Source: Glandiceps talaboti (lineage: Eukaryota > Hemichordata > Enteropneusta > Spengelidae). From it: 64,000 bases of DNA. The position numbers and the translations under genes are program-made. Location of the stretch: assembly GCF_964340395.1 (NCBI RefSeq), contig NC_135551.1:16443503-16507502 (forward strand), written 5' to 3'. Shown here one piece after another: positions 1 through 10,594 of this stretch. Every line of letters starts with the position of its first letter. The stretch's first letter is position 1. The notes below the pieces were generated by a model. The model was not told where the DNA came from. It did not search any database and saw only the letters and a program-made list of their open reading frames with translations.

Positions 1-140
1 TCAATAATTTGAGACATTAAAATAGAATGAAGATGAAATTATTAAATGTAACAGGTGGCAAAAGGAATGATAGAAACAGAAAGCAATAACTTGAACAAGA
101 TAATCATAATTTTATAAAATGCTAATTGACTAATAAATTC

Positions 141-690
141 ACTCTGGCGATATTTGGGTCGTCAACCCCATAGTACAGACCCCCCCCCCCCCCACGATAC
201 ATGAATCGTTGAATCCAGCGAACCATCAAATCGCGCGTCATCGAAAGATCAACGCTAAAGCTACGAACGGAGATCAACATTAAACGTACGGACGAAGATC
301 AAGGCTTAAGCTACGATCGAAGACCAATGCTAAAGCTACGGGAGAAGACGACGTGTAATTTATAATTTGGTTGGTGGCCTGCCGAAGTTCGACAAATATT
401 CAACGAAAGTCAATCATTGCCTGGTGGCAGCTACTCTGAGTTATCTTCATAAAAGCTCAGACCACTATAGAGAACACTCTATACATAGTGGTCTGCGATA
501 AAAGACAACGAATTCTCCCCAACCCCCTAATTACACAATTTCCCCGCGGCCGTATGTTGTGGTGTGTGAGTGGTGTGGTTAAAAAGTCTACCCATCGTTA
601 TCACCCACATAGAATATAATTATATAACCCCAACACCAAACATCAAAAATAAATAAATACAAAACTCAGAATAAAGAGAAAGATTGTTAC
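141..690. repeat. Dispersed repeat, copy 1
   Basis: This stretch is clearly homologous, in the same orientation, to 23291-23815. Shared landmarks in order are a ctctggcgat start, a gtcaaccccata block, repeated aagatcaacg-type motifs, a tggtggcagctac block, and a gagtggtgtggttaaaa block followed by agaataaagagaaaga. Copy 1 has a poly-C run (about 181-193) and a 42-bp palindromic insertion that copy 2 lacks. No terminal repeats or coding capacity were recognised, so it could be an LTR, a UTR of a retroelement or a non-autonomous element. Homology between the copies is seen directly; the class is unknown. Confidence 0.75.
449..504. mobile_element. Micro-palindromic insertion with 7-bp direct repeats
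   Basis: A 42-bp insert (456-497) lies between perfect 7-bp direct repeats ATAAAAG (449-455 and 498-504). The insert is an imperfect palindrome whose outer arms read ctcagaccactat and, reverse-complemented from the right, cgcagaccactat. The homologous repeat at 23.57 kb runs through this point without the insert, so this is an insertion rather than an ancestral hairpin. It resembles a target-site duplication around a minimal inverted-repeat element. A second case with similar termini is at 41611-41651. Confidence 0.6.
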
Positions 691-1778
691 AATGATGAAG
701 AGCAACGGTAAGATTCAGATAAGTAGGAAGATAATACGCTGAAACTCAACGAAAACAAGATGGTAACGTACGACAGCAACAAAACGAAAACGAATCTCAT
801 GAAAAATGTCAAACACAGTCATATCATTTACTTATTAAGCCAAGAGAACAAAGAAACAAGTAAGAAACGCTAGTAAATCAGATCATCAAGAAACGACGAC
901 CGACAGCGGGTACCGCTCCACCGACCTTTTCGAGAAAACCAGTCCGATTCAACGTCCATCAAAAACCTTGAGATGGTGTAAAGAAGAAATTCCAGTGAAA
1001 GTGAAACAACATGCAACGATATCAACATACAAAGTTCTGGAAATAGCGGCAGAAAAGTATATGATTATAGAAATATCAGTGATCTTCCCCAAGAATGTAC
1101 TCGTCGACTACGTTTAACAAATCTCCCCTTATCGAATGTCAAAACGGCAATAAAGTATTTATCAACGAACTCCCTGATATCGACGATGCTGTGAGTGAAT
1201 ATTCTAACCCCGATAAATCTGACGAACTGCATGAAGGCTGTATTGTCGATAACAGAAAATGTTACCAGACGCCCAGACGCTATCTCTTCGATTACATTCG
1301 TTGGACAACAATGTAGCCAATACTACGGGCCAATGCAGCGACTCAAACAAAAGGAAACTCTGCCTCCGTAATCAAATCTTCGATGCCGAATAAACACGAG
1401 ACACACGATCCCCTCAAATGCAAAGCGAAGGCGGGGAGAGGGGGTGATTGAAAAAAAATGAGGGTTCAAATGGGGCTATGAAAATTCTAATGGTCTGAAA
1501 GTTTTTAGGCTCCTGAAATACTTTTTTCCAGGTTTTGAAGGAGGACGCCCTCTTGACGTTCATTGTTCTGGTTTCGTTCAGAAAAAAACATATGGGCAAT
1601 AAATGAATCCCTGGTAACATCAGTTTTGGATGAATATAATTTTTTTCCAAGTCATTTTGCTATTTTAATAATATGATGCTTCCATTCTTGTCATTTAGTA
1701 GGAATATCTGTGGTTTATTTTAAGATTAACAATCTAAAATGAAAACGTTTTTGGTATATTTAAAAAAAGTAATGCATG
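691..1778. other. No recognised gene; possible tail of the dispersed repeat
   Basis: The region is purine-rich and fairly even in composition, unlike the AT-rich flanks, and contains a 73-codon plus-strand open frame (1095-1316) ending in an Arg-rich patch (QTPRRYLFDYIRW). No family is recognised. It may be the internal part of a retroelement whose 5' end is the repeat at 141-690, but copy 2 at 23.8 kb does not continue into a comparable frame. Nothing else is supported. Confidence 0.3.
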
Positions 1779-1970
1779 CATGTGTGTGTGTGTGTGTGTA
1801 TGTAAGTATGTATGTATGTATGTATGTATGTATGTATGTATGTGTGTATGTATGTATATGTATGTGTGTATGTATGTATGTATGTATGTATGTATGCATG
1901 TATATGTATGTGTGTATGTATGTATGTATGTATAATGTATGTATGTATGTATGTATGTATGTAGGTATGC
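1779..1970. repeat. TG/TATG microsatellite
   Basis: A compound array of (TG)n followed by interrupted (TATG)n, open in several frames on both strands only because it is low-complexity. The predicted Tyr/Val/Cys/Met and His/Thr/Ile proteins from it are artefacts. Confidence 0.95.
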
Positions 1971-3665
1971 ATGCTGGGTTCGTACAAGTGTGTACCTATG
2001 GATTTATGTGCATCAATGGATGAATGCCTGCATGCTTCATACATACCAATGACTAAAGCTGCAATGATATGTACTCTGTTGATGAATTACAAATGTATAC
2101 AAAACATACTTGATTTCTTTAATAACATGGCTGTACTATATGTAATGACAATTTGTATGGTTCATTTACTGAATTACTAACAGATTGACACAGAGACAAC
2201 TTTGTGGTACTAGTGAAAGATTTATTTTCATAGCATTGTATCAATGTGCAAAATTTACCAATATTTCCAGGGGATATGACATTACAATGACAGCAGGGAA
2301 TACTGACACATTGTATCGTCAAGAATAATGGACTATTTACAAAAAAATTCTGTATTCTCAACACCATTACAGTGAAGATTGTTCTGTAATGACACCCTAT
2401 ACATTTCTCTGAAGAATGAGATTCAAAGTGTGTGACTACATTATATCAATTAAATACTGTATACTATGTATTCCTTCAAACCTGTTCCCTTATTTCAAAC
2501 GAAGTTCAAACCATACATAGTCATTTATAAAATGTTTTCAAATAATGAATATGCTCATCACAAATCAAAATGGTATACTTTTCCTGAGTTAGTAAATGTA
2601 AATTAATATTGAAATTTACAATACAAAGTGAACGACGGCTAATTTCAAGTTACTTACTGTGTTTGAGTCATTGTTATTCCTTCATATATTGCACTGTACT
2701 GATTGATTTATCCTGAGATATTAGGTGACAAAAAATTGTGTTTTACCGAAAACATGGCCTCAGAGAATAGGGTATGTAGGTCAGGAATTTATTTATTTTG
2801 TTTTATCTTGTTGATTTTAATCTGGCATGCACCAACTGATTTCAACCAAACCTGGTATAAAGGTAATACACTATGTGATACATATGTATGTCACTCTGCT
2901 TTACAACCAAATCAAATATGGCCAAATGGCGACCATATTTGTTGTTATATTTCACAATATGCATCATAACTTTGGAGGTATAATATGTAGTGACTCCATT
3001 TAAATACCTACACCCATATTATCAAATATGAGCTTTCTTTTAATACCTGAACTTTGACCTTGAAAATCTTCTTCGAGGTCAAATAGCCAAATTTGGGTTA
3101 TCTCCATAGCTTTTTAAATAAAACATTTCAAGTGAGGATATTTTAAATCATGTAATGGTTTTTACTATTTGTATAGGCATGTCACTTATTTTCGCAAACT
3201 TGACCTGAATAGCAAAATGTTGGCCATGTCTGTGATAAACAACCACATTTTGTCTGTTATCTCCAAAAGTGTGATACATATGAACATCATTCAAGTGTCT
3301 ACCCTCACATTATCAATGAGTTTTCTAAAGAGACATTGGCCTTTGACGTCGACAAACATTTGCAATGTGAAATAACCAAAATATTTCTTTCTATGTTAAC
3401 TCAAGAAGTTGAATCCACTTAAATGGCTACACCCAGGAGGTCACCTTCTTTCTATATCTGTACCTTTACTTTACCATTCAAATTTTCACAACAACTTTGC
3501 CATAAAACACACAATAGAACTGTCAAAAGGCTTGTTATATTTTGTCTTACTAGTGTCACAAATGTTTGAATACAAGTTATTGATTCTTTTGTTTCTTGTG
3601 TCCCTAGGTTTACCTTGAATTCTCGTTCAATAGTGAGGTTAAACCTTCTATTCCATCTCTCATAA
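1971..3665. other. Non-coding; degenerate interspersed repeat around 2.8-3.6 kb
   Basis: No gene recognised. From about 2830 to 3600 several phrases recur loosely (ttgaccttgaaaat, tagccaaat, tatctccaaaag, ctacaccca with tcac), suggesting an old tandem or interspersed repeat containing gacctt/aggtca words. Short frames here, for example 2703-2969 with one hydrophobic stretch, have no recognisable domain. Confidence 0.35.
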
Positions 3666-3977
3666 GGCTGCTTTCACAAAAACTTGTTGGGGGAGGGGGG
3701 GTGGGGGGGTGGGAGATTTTTTGTAAAACACTAATTTTTTTTCAACTACACCCCATGACATATTCCAAAATTTTTCAAGTACCCCCCCCCCCTGCCAAAG
3801 CCCCAAATATTTCAAGTACCCCCCCTACCCGAATAAATTTTCAAGTTCCCCCCCCACCAGAATAAATTTGTTTTGGAATACTCTTCCTGTGCGTTCACAT
3901 TCCATACCAAGTACAAAACTGTACATAATACACTTAATACCAACTTTGTCCATTATATATATAATCAATTTGTATAT

Positions 3978-3979
<2 letters not shown>

Positions 3980-4058
<79 letters not shown>

Positions 4059-4076
4059 TTATATATATATATATAA
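3980..4076. repeat. (TA)n microsatellite
   Basis: A nearly pure TA run of about 90 bp with a short TTTATT interruption near the end. The Ile/Tyr open frames here are low-complexity artefacts. Confidence 0.97.
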
Positions 4077-4160
4077 TTATGTATATATATACACAAACAC
4101 CAGTTAAAACAAAATGTTATGTTAACCAGTGCATTGCCTTTCCAAAAAACAACATATACT

Positions 4161-5084
4161 TGTAAATGAATTACACTTTGAATAACTCTTGTAAAATGAT
4201 CAGCAGACCAACTGAGTCTTTGTTTTCTGTTCAATATTGTATTAGTACATTATACTAGTAGTGTTACAGTTGAATGTCATTTTAGTTGTATTTGCAAATA
4301 TTGTGATGCACATGTTCTCTAAAGAGAGTTTCATACTGTATTGTTCCAGTTCAGTTTCCTAAATGTGTGCTAAAAGTAATCAGATCGGTCTAATTAACAC
4401 TGAAAAAAATATTCATAAAATGCATTGTCATGTATCCCGTTCTTGTTTGATGTAAATTAGTTCAATATAATGTCAAAAGAAAATAAATGTATGACTCAAA
4501 AATGCCAGCCACATTTCATCTAACAGAATAGGAATCAAGTGATATATATTAGTGGTAATGATAATTAAGATGGCCCTATTATCATAGTAATTGTATATGT
4601 TAATGAACCTGGTAATACATTTACCTGGTAAAAGCCTGATTATTGGACTGGTTTTGATGTTAGATTACAAAGGTGAATGCGGGATTTTAAACAAAGTCTC
4701 AGAATGTGTTTATTTAAATTTTTGATTTCTAAGTGGTAGCTCTCCTTCCAGATCTTGTGTATATAAACATGACATTGTCATCATCATCAGACCCAATTTC
4801 TCCTTCAACTTCATCAGAGTTGGAACTAGCTGTATCATCATTCTCACTGTCACTGTCATCAGATGACAAATCACTCTCACTTTCTTTAGCTTGATAATAG
4901 TGGCATCTTACAGCCTCAACTTTGTCTATTTTGTGCATTCCTGCCACAGTACCTTTCCAACTATGAAATGACATTAAAATGTAACACTACTAGTATAATG
5001 TACTAATACAATATTGAACAGAAAACAAAGACTCAGATGGTCTGCTGATCATTTTACAAGGTATTCAAAGTGTAATTCATTTTG
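4161..5084. repeat. Nested inverted repeat inside element H1
   Basis: Arms of about 120 bp at 4161-4283 and 4966-5084 are reverse complements with few differences. Shared words include gtaaaatgatcagcagacca, gactgagtctttgttttctg-type sequence and gtacattatactagtagtg. The spacer is about 680 bp and holds the acidic frame, whose first codons fall in the right arm. This could be a second element nested in H1 or a local inverted duplication. Confidence 0.75.
4729..4974 (-). pseudogene. Acidic C-terminal exon of a transposon protein
   Basis: An open frame of about 81 codons encodes a Ser/Asp/Glu-rich tract (runs such as SDLSSDDSDSENDD and EGEIGSDDDDN) and ends with YTRSGRRATT then stop. A plausible splice acceptor (TTTCATAG) precedes TTGGAAAGG just inside the frame. 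A SAP-like fragment lies upstream on the same strand (5108-5203), and the same order, SAP-like then acidic, occurs at 18.6-18.0 kb. The acidic frame at 20.8-21.1 kb ends in a comparable way (TTSGRSRVCTT). I infer that this is the 3' coding end of a transposon protein. Function is unknown; it may act as a protein-interaction tail. Confidence 0.5.
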
Positions 5085-5107
5085 TTAACATAGGACTGTT
5101 GTGGACA

Positions 5108-5203
5108 TCAACTGTTCCAGTTCCAGTTATCAAGTTCTTTCACTTTCAATTTGGAAATGTCACCGTTTCTGACAAGCGCATCCCAGTCATATTCATCAAA
5201 TTC
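5108..5203 (-). pseudogene. SAP-like domain remnant
   Basis: The minus strand encodes EFDEYDWDALVRNGDISKLK followed by VKELDNW and then a stop. It shares the YDW...G.l.KLKVKELD pattern with the frame at 18582-18343. SAP domains are helix-extended-loop-helix DNA-binding modules and this pattern recurs in invertebrate transposon proteins (family knowledge). The fragment is cut off after the first helix region and has no intact continuation, so it is a relic. Confidence 0.5.
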
Positions 5204-6082
5204 AGATATGTTTTACAGAGATATGTTTTAAGCATTCCCAAAAAATTCCACAATTTGTGCAAACACTACTTTATGAAAATGTTTATTGAGACTATATTGG
5301 AGTATTTGCTCATATTGTTTCAGTTCACTACCTCATTCCTGCCATATATCTTTAAGGTAACTTTATATTGAGAGTTATGTCAAAGTTTATTTATTCATCT
5401 TTATATTACAAGTAATAATAGTATATTCATGCAAAGTTGAAAAGTATGTGCAAAAAACTTATTTTACTTTTTCTCTGTTAACTCAGCTTGTGAGATATTG
5501 TCTTCTGTTTCACATGTAGCAGACATTGCCAATATGCTAATTTTAGGAAATATTTAGAATGTGTTATTAAAAGTTTATGTTGAAAATTATAGTCATGTCT
5601 ATAGGATGAAAAAATACCTTGCACAGAAGTTTTTGATACTTGTCAAGTATGTTTTAGTGCAGGTGCATCTTTTAAATTTTGATGGCAGGATGAGATGAAC
5701 CTTTTCCAACTCTTTTTTTTTTAACTTCCAAGAGCTGCAAATGTAAAATGATGTCTGTCATATTTGTCTGTCATTTAATACTAGTAAGAATTTACATGAA
5801 AAAGTTACATATCATTGTGATAACTGCAAACCAAAACACAGTCATGTCACAAAGAATATTTTCCGTACAGTATAAAGGTAATTTCACACATTAAATGAAC
5901 CAAATTTCAGTAGATAGTAGTGAAAGACACTGGTATTTTCAGACAAAAAACAATCTGTACCACTCAATTCGCCCATTTCAATTTATCATTACATTAACAG
6001 TTTATTAAAAGAAAATTAAAATTTGACTGTTTTTGTTTTTTATTTTACTAACTTGTGAGCAATGTTGTTTGTAGCTGCTGTT

Positions 6083-6111
6083 TTTGTTGTTGTTGTTGTT
6101 GTTGTTGTTGT
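6083..6111. repeat. (GTT)n microsatellite
   Basis: A run of GTT units inside element H1. On the minus strand it gives a poly-Asn run with no biological meaning. Confidence 0.95.
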
Positions 6112-6734
6112 TAAAAAAGGAAGACCAACATTTTAAAAGCTTATTTTCCCATGTTTGAAAAGTCATCATTGTACTTATTTTCAGGTACCCCCCCCCCCTA
6201 CAACCCATAACATTTTTTCAGGTACCCCCCCCCCCACACACACTATCCATATATTTTCAAGTCCCCCCCCCCTAAAATCTCCCGACCCCTCCCCCAACAA
6301 GTTTTTGTGAAAGCAGCCTAAAGGCTTATTGTAAAATACAATATCTTAGTTCTGTAGCTGCTAGCTTACTTGTCATACTAAATGTTGCTACCTTGTTTTG
6401 TTCCCTACAAAGAACTAACTTCATCTTTTTTGGACAAATTTCTGATAACTACACATAGATTTGAGTGTGGATAAGTGATTTAACACATCAATCATTGTAA
6501 CCTCTGCTATGACTAATAATCTCTGCAATGCAATAACATCTTCAAGAGCCTTGTGAGCTTTGTAATCACATTTGAGGAAATGACTATACAGATTAGGTTG
6601 TGAATAAAATACTGCCAATGGCGTTGTAGCATAAATCTACACTTTTAAAAATTCTTTATCCACCTGCTAATCCATACTAGGTATAGGTGTTCATTTGCTG
6701 AATGACTATCCAGTTACCTATCCAGCCCTATTGT

Positions 6735-7345
6735 TATCGTTGCAATATATGCGCGATCATTTGGCTGTTACTATGGGCGTGGTCATGCATGTTGCTAGAC
6801 ATATTTGCCTACATTTTTTTAATGTTCGTTCATTTGTCTATAAATACCTGATGTTATCTTTGTGATATACATCATCATATGGTTGTTGCTATGGGCGTGG
6901 TCTTGTTGCTAGGTATGATTGCATACATTTATGGATATTTATTCATTTTTCTATTAATCCGTTATCTTTGCAATATATGCGATCATTTGGCTGTTGCTAT
7001 GGGCGTAGACCTGTTGCTAGGCACATTTGCATACACTTTTTTGAATGTTTATTTAGTTATCTATTAATACATGTTGCAATCTTTGCAATATATGCAATCA
7101 TTTGGCTGTTGCTATGGATGTGGTCTTGTTACTAGGCACATTTACATACATTTCTGGGATGCTTATTTAGTTGTCTGTTAAATCCCTGTTATATTTGTGA
7201 AAAACACAATTGTTTGGCTATTTCTATGCGAGTGGTCATTGTTGTTAGGGATATTTGCATACAATTTTGAATGTTTATTCACTTACTTACCAGATGATGT
7301 TGTTATTTGAGCAAAATAATGGCATTTTGCTGTTGCTAAGGGCGT
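6735..7345. repeat. ~114-bp tandem repeat, six degenerate copies
   Basis: The phrase catttggctgttgctatggg, followed by cgtggtc and ttgctaggcac, recurs at about 6751, 6867, 6979, 7094, 7208 and 7316, a spacing of 108-116 bp. Each unit continues with atttgcatacatttt and gtttattcatttgtctatta words. The array lies in the large intron of the exonuclease remnant. Confidence 0.85.
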
Positions 7346-7389
7346 GGTCATGGTTGCTAGAGCCAATTATGTCACAATGTTTTGAACAA

Positions 7390-7893
7390 AATCTGCATAA
7401 TATCACTTCTAGAAACATCTCACCAATATTCAGTCACATTGACCCAGTATTTTTTGAGATATATGTTTTTGACCAAAAATCACATTTTACACATATCTTC
7501 ATCTATACACCCCCAGATGCATCCCCTTTAAATTTCAGCCTAATCTGCTCAGTAGTTGTGGAATTAAAGATTTTTTACCAAAACGACAAATTTCTAGCTC
7601 TAATTTGCATATTACTGATGTAATCGATATGTCATGAAGAAATCTTTATTTACACACCCCTAAGAATGTTTCATTCATATTTCATACCAATCTGCCCAGT
7701 AGTTTTTGAGTTTAAGTTTTTGGACCAAATGTGACATTTCTTGACCCAAATCATGTAACTGTGAGGCGATCATTTTGCTTTTAACAGTTTCCCAACTAGA
7801 CACCAAAAGTAATGCCCCAACCAAATACCAAGGCAATCGGTCTGGTGGTTTTTGAGTTTAATACATCCACACACACACACACACACACACACC
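7390..7893. repeat. Degenerate repeat ending in an (AC)n run
   Basis: Two or three loosely similar stretches contain ccaatctgcccagtagtttt, ctaatctgctcagtagttgt and gcaatcggtctggtggtttt, each followed by gagttta or a similar word. The block ends in an AC microsatellite (about 7869-7892). It looks like an old interspersed element directly after the 114-bp array. Confidence 0.5.
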
Positions 7894-9108
7894 ATGCCTA
7901 TAGCACTACAGAACCTTATCAGTTCAGTTATGCTATCCTCATGAAGTTAAATCATGACACTTTGTTCAAAAGAGAGGAAAGTGCATGAGTGTAACTAAAG
8001 CCTGCTACGAAGGTTGAAAATTTTGCATCCAATTCAAGTTCACTAAGAGCATGCAACAGGTGCTTCACATCGAAGTTATTTGCATTGTGACCGACCAGTA
8101 CGCAGGGACCATCGAATTGTGTTACCCAATTTATAAACTGTGTCATATCCACTTTTGGAGACAATGCCTGAACTTCCTTGCCATTATGAAGAAATGCTTG
8201 TTGACCATTCTTCTTTACCACAGCTAGACCAGTTACTTCTGATGCCTGTCTACCAATACACACATGGTCTGGTGAAATATAAGTGAACCTGTCTTTCACC
8301 AGTAAATACATTTGCTGAGAGTTGGAGTATGTGTGCTTCATCTCCTGTAAAAGGACAATACATGAAATATACAAAGGTTATAAAAGAAGGAAAATAATGT
8401 ATTTGATAATATCTATTCCTTAGCAACATGTTTGAAACATGATATAAAGTATAAGTTGAAGAATTAGTCTACAGTATGGTGACTTCAGTCAAAGTATCGT
8501 TGTGTATTAACATTCCACTACCATCACGTAGAACAATATTTTGGATTACAACATTGTAACGACCTTTGCATGATACTCTCATAGACAATGAATGTAGCAT
8601 ACCTAAACCAGATGTCTCAATGTCAACAAAATGACATGTTTACCTTCTTCTGTTGAAATTGGTTGAAGTCTTGGAGCTGTGATTGGTGGATCGGAGGAAT
8701 TTCAATTGTATCATGATTGTTTGATATGGTTAAGTCAATTGCAGATCTGTATGTATCACCATCTCTAACTTCCTGACTTGCTCTTGCACTGTAACACTTT
8801 TCCTTTGTGGCTCTCCTCTTCCTTTTAAATTCTCTGGTGCTTTGTAGTTCTTGTTGTCCTTTCTGTAAATTGTCAAGTGTGATGGCATATAAGTTCCAGG
8901 AGAGAGATCTGTACTTCAATTGATCTAGATATCAGAATGAAAATGTACAAACAGAACATGTTATTGACATTTTTACCTGTGTAACTTTGTTGTTCCCTGT
9001 TATGTAGAATAATCCATGTTTAAACTTTAAATCTAAATATTGTACTGTCAGTGGAGTGCAAAGTTTGCTTGAGTCCATTATGGACTGGGAGGGCGTACAT
9101 TATTGTTA

Positions 9109-9204
9109 TTATTTTATAGTTTTACATGTATAGTATAGTGAATTTGTAGACCGAGAAACGCAAAACAACGTATAATATACACAGCGCTGAACATCGTCTG
9201 CCAT
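9109..9204 (-). CDS. Candidate short first coding exon upstream of the exonuclease remnant
   Basis: A start codon in good context (GAACATGG) opens a 31-codon frame beginning MADDVQRCVYYTLFC. It sits in a locally CpG-containing stretch about 300 bp upstream of the first recognised exonuclease exon, on the same strand. No clear donor joins it to that exon, and no domain is recognised. It may be a first exon or a chance frame. Confidence 0.2.
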   Translation of the reverse strand: MADDVQRCVYYTLFCVSRSTNSLYYTCKTIK

Positions 9205-9529
9205 GTTCGGCCCGGAAGCTGAATACTAATCATAGCGACACACGTACATACATGTACGTGTACACACACATATACACTTCAATGAACTGCTGTAAACACA
9301 AATTTGTTTCATGAATGCATTGTATTTTTAAACAGTAGAAATGAAAATCATAAGTAACAGCATACATTTTGCCCTGTTCTTAAATACCCACACCTTTATT
9401 GCCTTACAGACATAAGCTTGTATTGTTATGCTCATTCCGGGGCCACGATGCCCAATAACGGAGTACATTATCAGTAATAATGTACAGTGATGACGTCACA
9501 AAATTCACTGGAATTGGTAATGCTATAAT

Positions 9530-9610
9530 ATATCTAATAACTACTGTATTATCAATACTATACTATCTATTAACACCATGTACTATCTACTTCCTATACT
9601 ATCTAATAAC
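9530..9610. repeat. ~70-bp satellite, segment 1
   Basis: The satellite uses the words ctatctaataactactg, tattatcaatactatac and ctatctattaacaac. This first block ends in ctaataac at the boundary of the next element. The same satellite resumes at 10437-10459, 14680-14692 and 15758-15930, showing that one array was split by later insertions. Confidence 0.8.
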
Positions 9611-10439
9611 AAGTCATTGAGAATGACATAGTCCCCACTATGATAGGGTTTTAAGGAACTGGCAGTTTATGTTGTCATTTTCTTGATATCACTACTCTGA
9701 TCACGCAATAACACTTGTATTGTGAACCTAAATCATACAGACATAGATATGTTGTGTCTGCTCGTTCGACATGGAACATGCCTACTCATGTTGTGTCTCC
9801 TCGTTGAACATGGGACATGCCTACTCTTCAAGATGAAGTGATGGAATAAACCATTCAACAATAAAGGATGGGTCGGGTACGGGGGGACCTGTTCAAGTAT
9901 GTCTGAGTTATGGCTTTGGACATGAAATCTGCGGCAACAAAATCGATGCCAGGCAGCCATATCGGATTGTATCACGATGAAAATGGATATGCACATGTAT
10001 GTCAAAGAACACTGTGCAAATACCAACTTTGAATGAGATCTGTTCAAGCATGTCTGAGTTATGGCTTTGGACATGGAAAATTCGCAAACAAAATGGCTGC
10101 CAGGCAGCCATATTGGATCTTATCACGACGAAAATGGATATGTACATGTATGTCATAGAACACTGTCCTAATACCAACTTTGAATGAGATCTGTTAAAGC
10201 ATGTCTGAATTATGGCTTCAGACAGGGAAAATTTGCAAACAAAATGGCTGCTAGGTGGCCATATTGGATCGTATCATGAAACAAATTGACGTGCATTTGT
10301 ACGCCATTGTATGTTGCCCCTGTACCAAGTTTGAAAAAAATCAGTCCAGGCATCTCCAAGAAACGGCTCTGGATGCCCGCACGGACAGACGGATCCTAAT
10401 CCATAAGTCCATGTCCCGGACTACGTCCGGTGGGGACTA
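9611..10439. mobile_element. Non-autonomous element with hairpin ends, inserted in the satellite
   Basis: This block replaces the satellite between ctaataac and taactactg. The left end reads aagtcattgagaatgacata followed by gtccccac and contains the hairpin TCATTgagAATGA. The right end carries ccggactacgtccgg, a 6-bp stem, followed by tggggactaa. GTCCCCAC and GTGGGGAC are complementary across the ends. The hairpin followed by CTAA at the 3' end resembles a Helitron 3' terminus (established: hairpin then CTRR), but a clean A/T insertion site is not evident, and a 4-bp TAAC duplication is an alternative. The interior holds three ~150-bp tandem units. Confidence 0.55.
9892..10345. repeat. ~150-bp tandem repeat, three copies
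   Basis: Units begin at about 9892, 10041 and 10191 with gttcaagtatgtctgagtta-like sequence. They continue with ggcagccatattggat and atgaaaatggatatg, and end in ataccaactttgaatgagat. The third copy diverges at its end. These units explain the overlapping short open frames here. Confidence 0.9.
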
Positions 10440-10459
10440 ACTACTGTATTATCAATACT
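10437..10459. repeat. Satellite segment 2, including the left 9-bp target duplication
   Basis: A 23-bp satellite remnant (taactactgtattatcaatact) lies between two insertions. Its last nine bases, atcaatact at 10451-10459, recur directly after the right end of the next element. Confidence 0.85.
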
Positions 10460-10594
10460 CAATCTGATTAAAATCCGATGTGGTGAAAGCAGCTAGATGC
10501 CCTTATTTACCTCTATTCATCGTGTTGTGACGTTTGTTTTGTTCGGAGTGATCGCCGCCTTCCCACATCTGAACCGGTGTAATCTACAATCCCA
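10460..10594 (+). repeat. Left terminal inverted repeat of the RecQ transposon
   Basis: Runs from caatctgattaaaatccgat to tgtaatctacaatccca. The inner border is followed by a ccaatcaggacg word that is loosely mirrored inside the right TIR (ccaatcagcacg on the opposite strand). Confidence 0.92.

Larger units (their letters stand above)
3666..6318. mobile_element. TIR DNA transposon with TAA target duplication (element H1)
   Basis: The ends are inverted repeats. The left end starts GGCTGCTTTCACAAAAACTT and continues into a G-rich block ending gggagatttt. The right end mirrors it (aaaatctcccgacccc, then aagtttttgtgaaagcagcc). TAA lies directly outside both ends (3663-3665 and 6319-6321), consistent with a 3-bp target duplication as in PIF/Harbinger (established: TWA duplications, G-rich termini). 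Subterminal blocks repeat ttcaagta plus C-runs at both sides. Inside are a SAP-like remnant (5108-5203) and an acidic frame (4729-4974) on the minus strand; these match modules of the MULE gene at 18 kb, so PIF/Harbinger is only one option. No intact transposase is visible. Confidence 0.7.
6421..8924 (-). pseudogene. DEDDh-family 3'-5' exonuclease, split and frameshifted
   Basis: Exonuclease motifs appear in order on the minus strand. The first exon runs from 8924 (acceptor ATATCTAG) to 8603 (donor GTATGC) and ends with FVDIETSGL, the Exo I Asp and Glu. The second starts at 8344 (acceptor TTTTACAG), with ISPDHVCIGRQASEVTGLAV and LVGHNANNFDVKHLL (Exo II Asp). The third lies at 6618-6421 with YKAHKALEDVIALQRLL (Exo III His and Asp). 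All DEDDh catalytic residues are therefore visible. Reading through needs a frameshift just before the DIET motif and another near the start of the second exon, so it is probably dead. The last intron holds about 1.2 kb of tandem repeats. Relatives include TREX/PML-like exonuclease domains; the host protein is not identified. It may be a transposon cargo gene. Confidence 0.65.

Noticed and set aside
410-440. Retroviral-type primer-binding site (tggtggcagc) marking an LTR border
   Set aside because: No paired LTR, no convincing tRNA complement from memory, and no gag-pol sequence follows in either copy.
1739-2044. Open frames on both strands through the TATG array
   Set aside because: Low-complexity translation of a tetranucleotide microsatellite.
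7255-7623. 122-codon plus-strand frame
   Set aside because: It falls across the 114-bp tandem array and the following degenerate repeat and has no recognisable domain.
9733-10187. Overlapping frames on both strands near 10 kb
   Set aside because: They are translations of the three ~150-bp tandem units within a mobile element.
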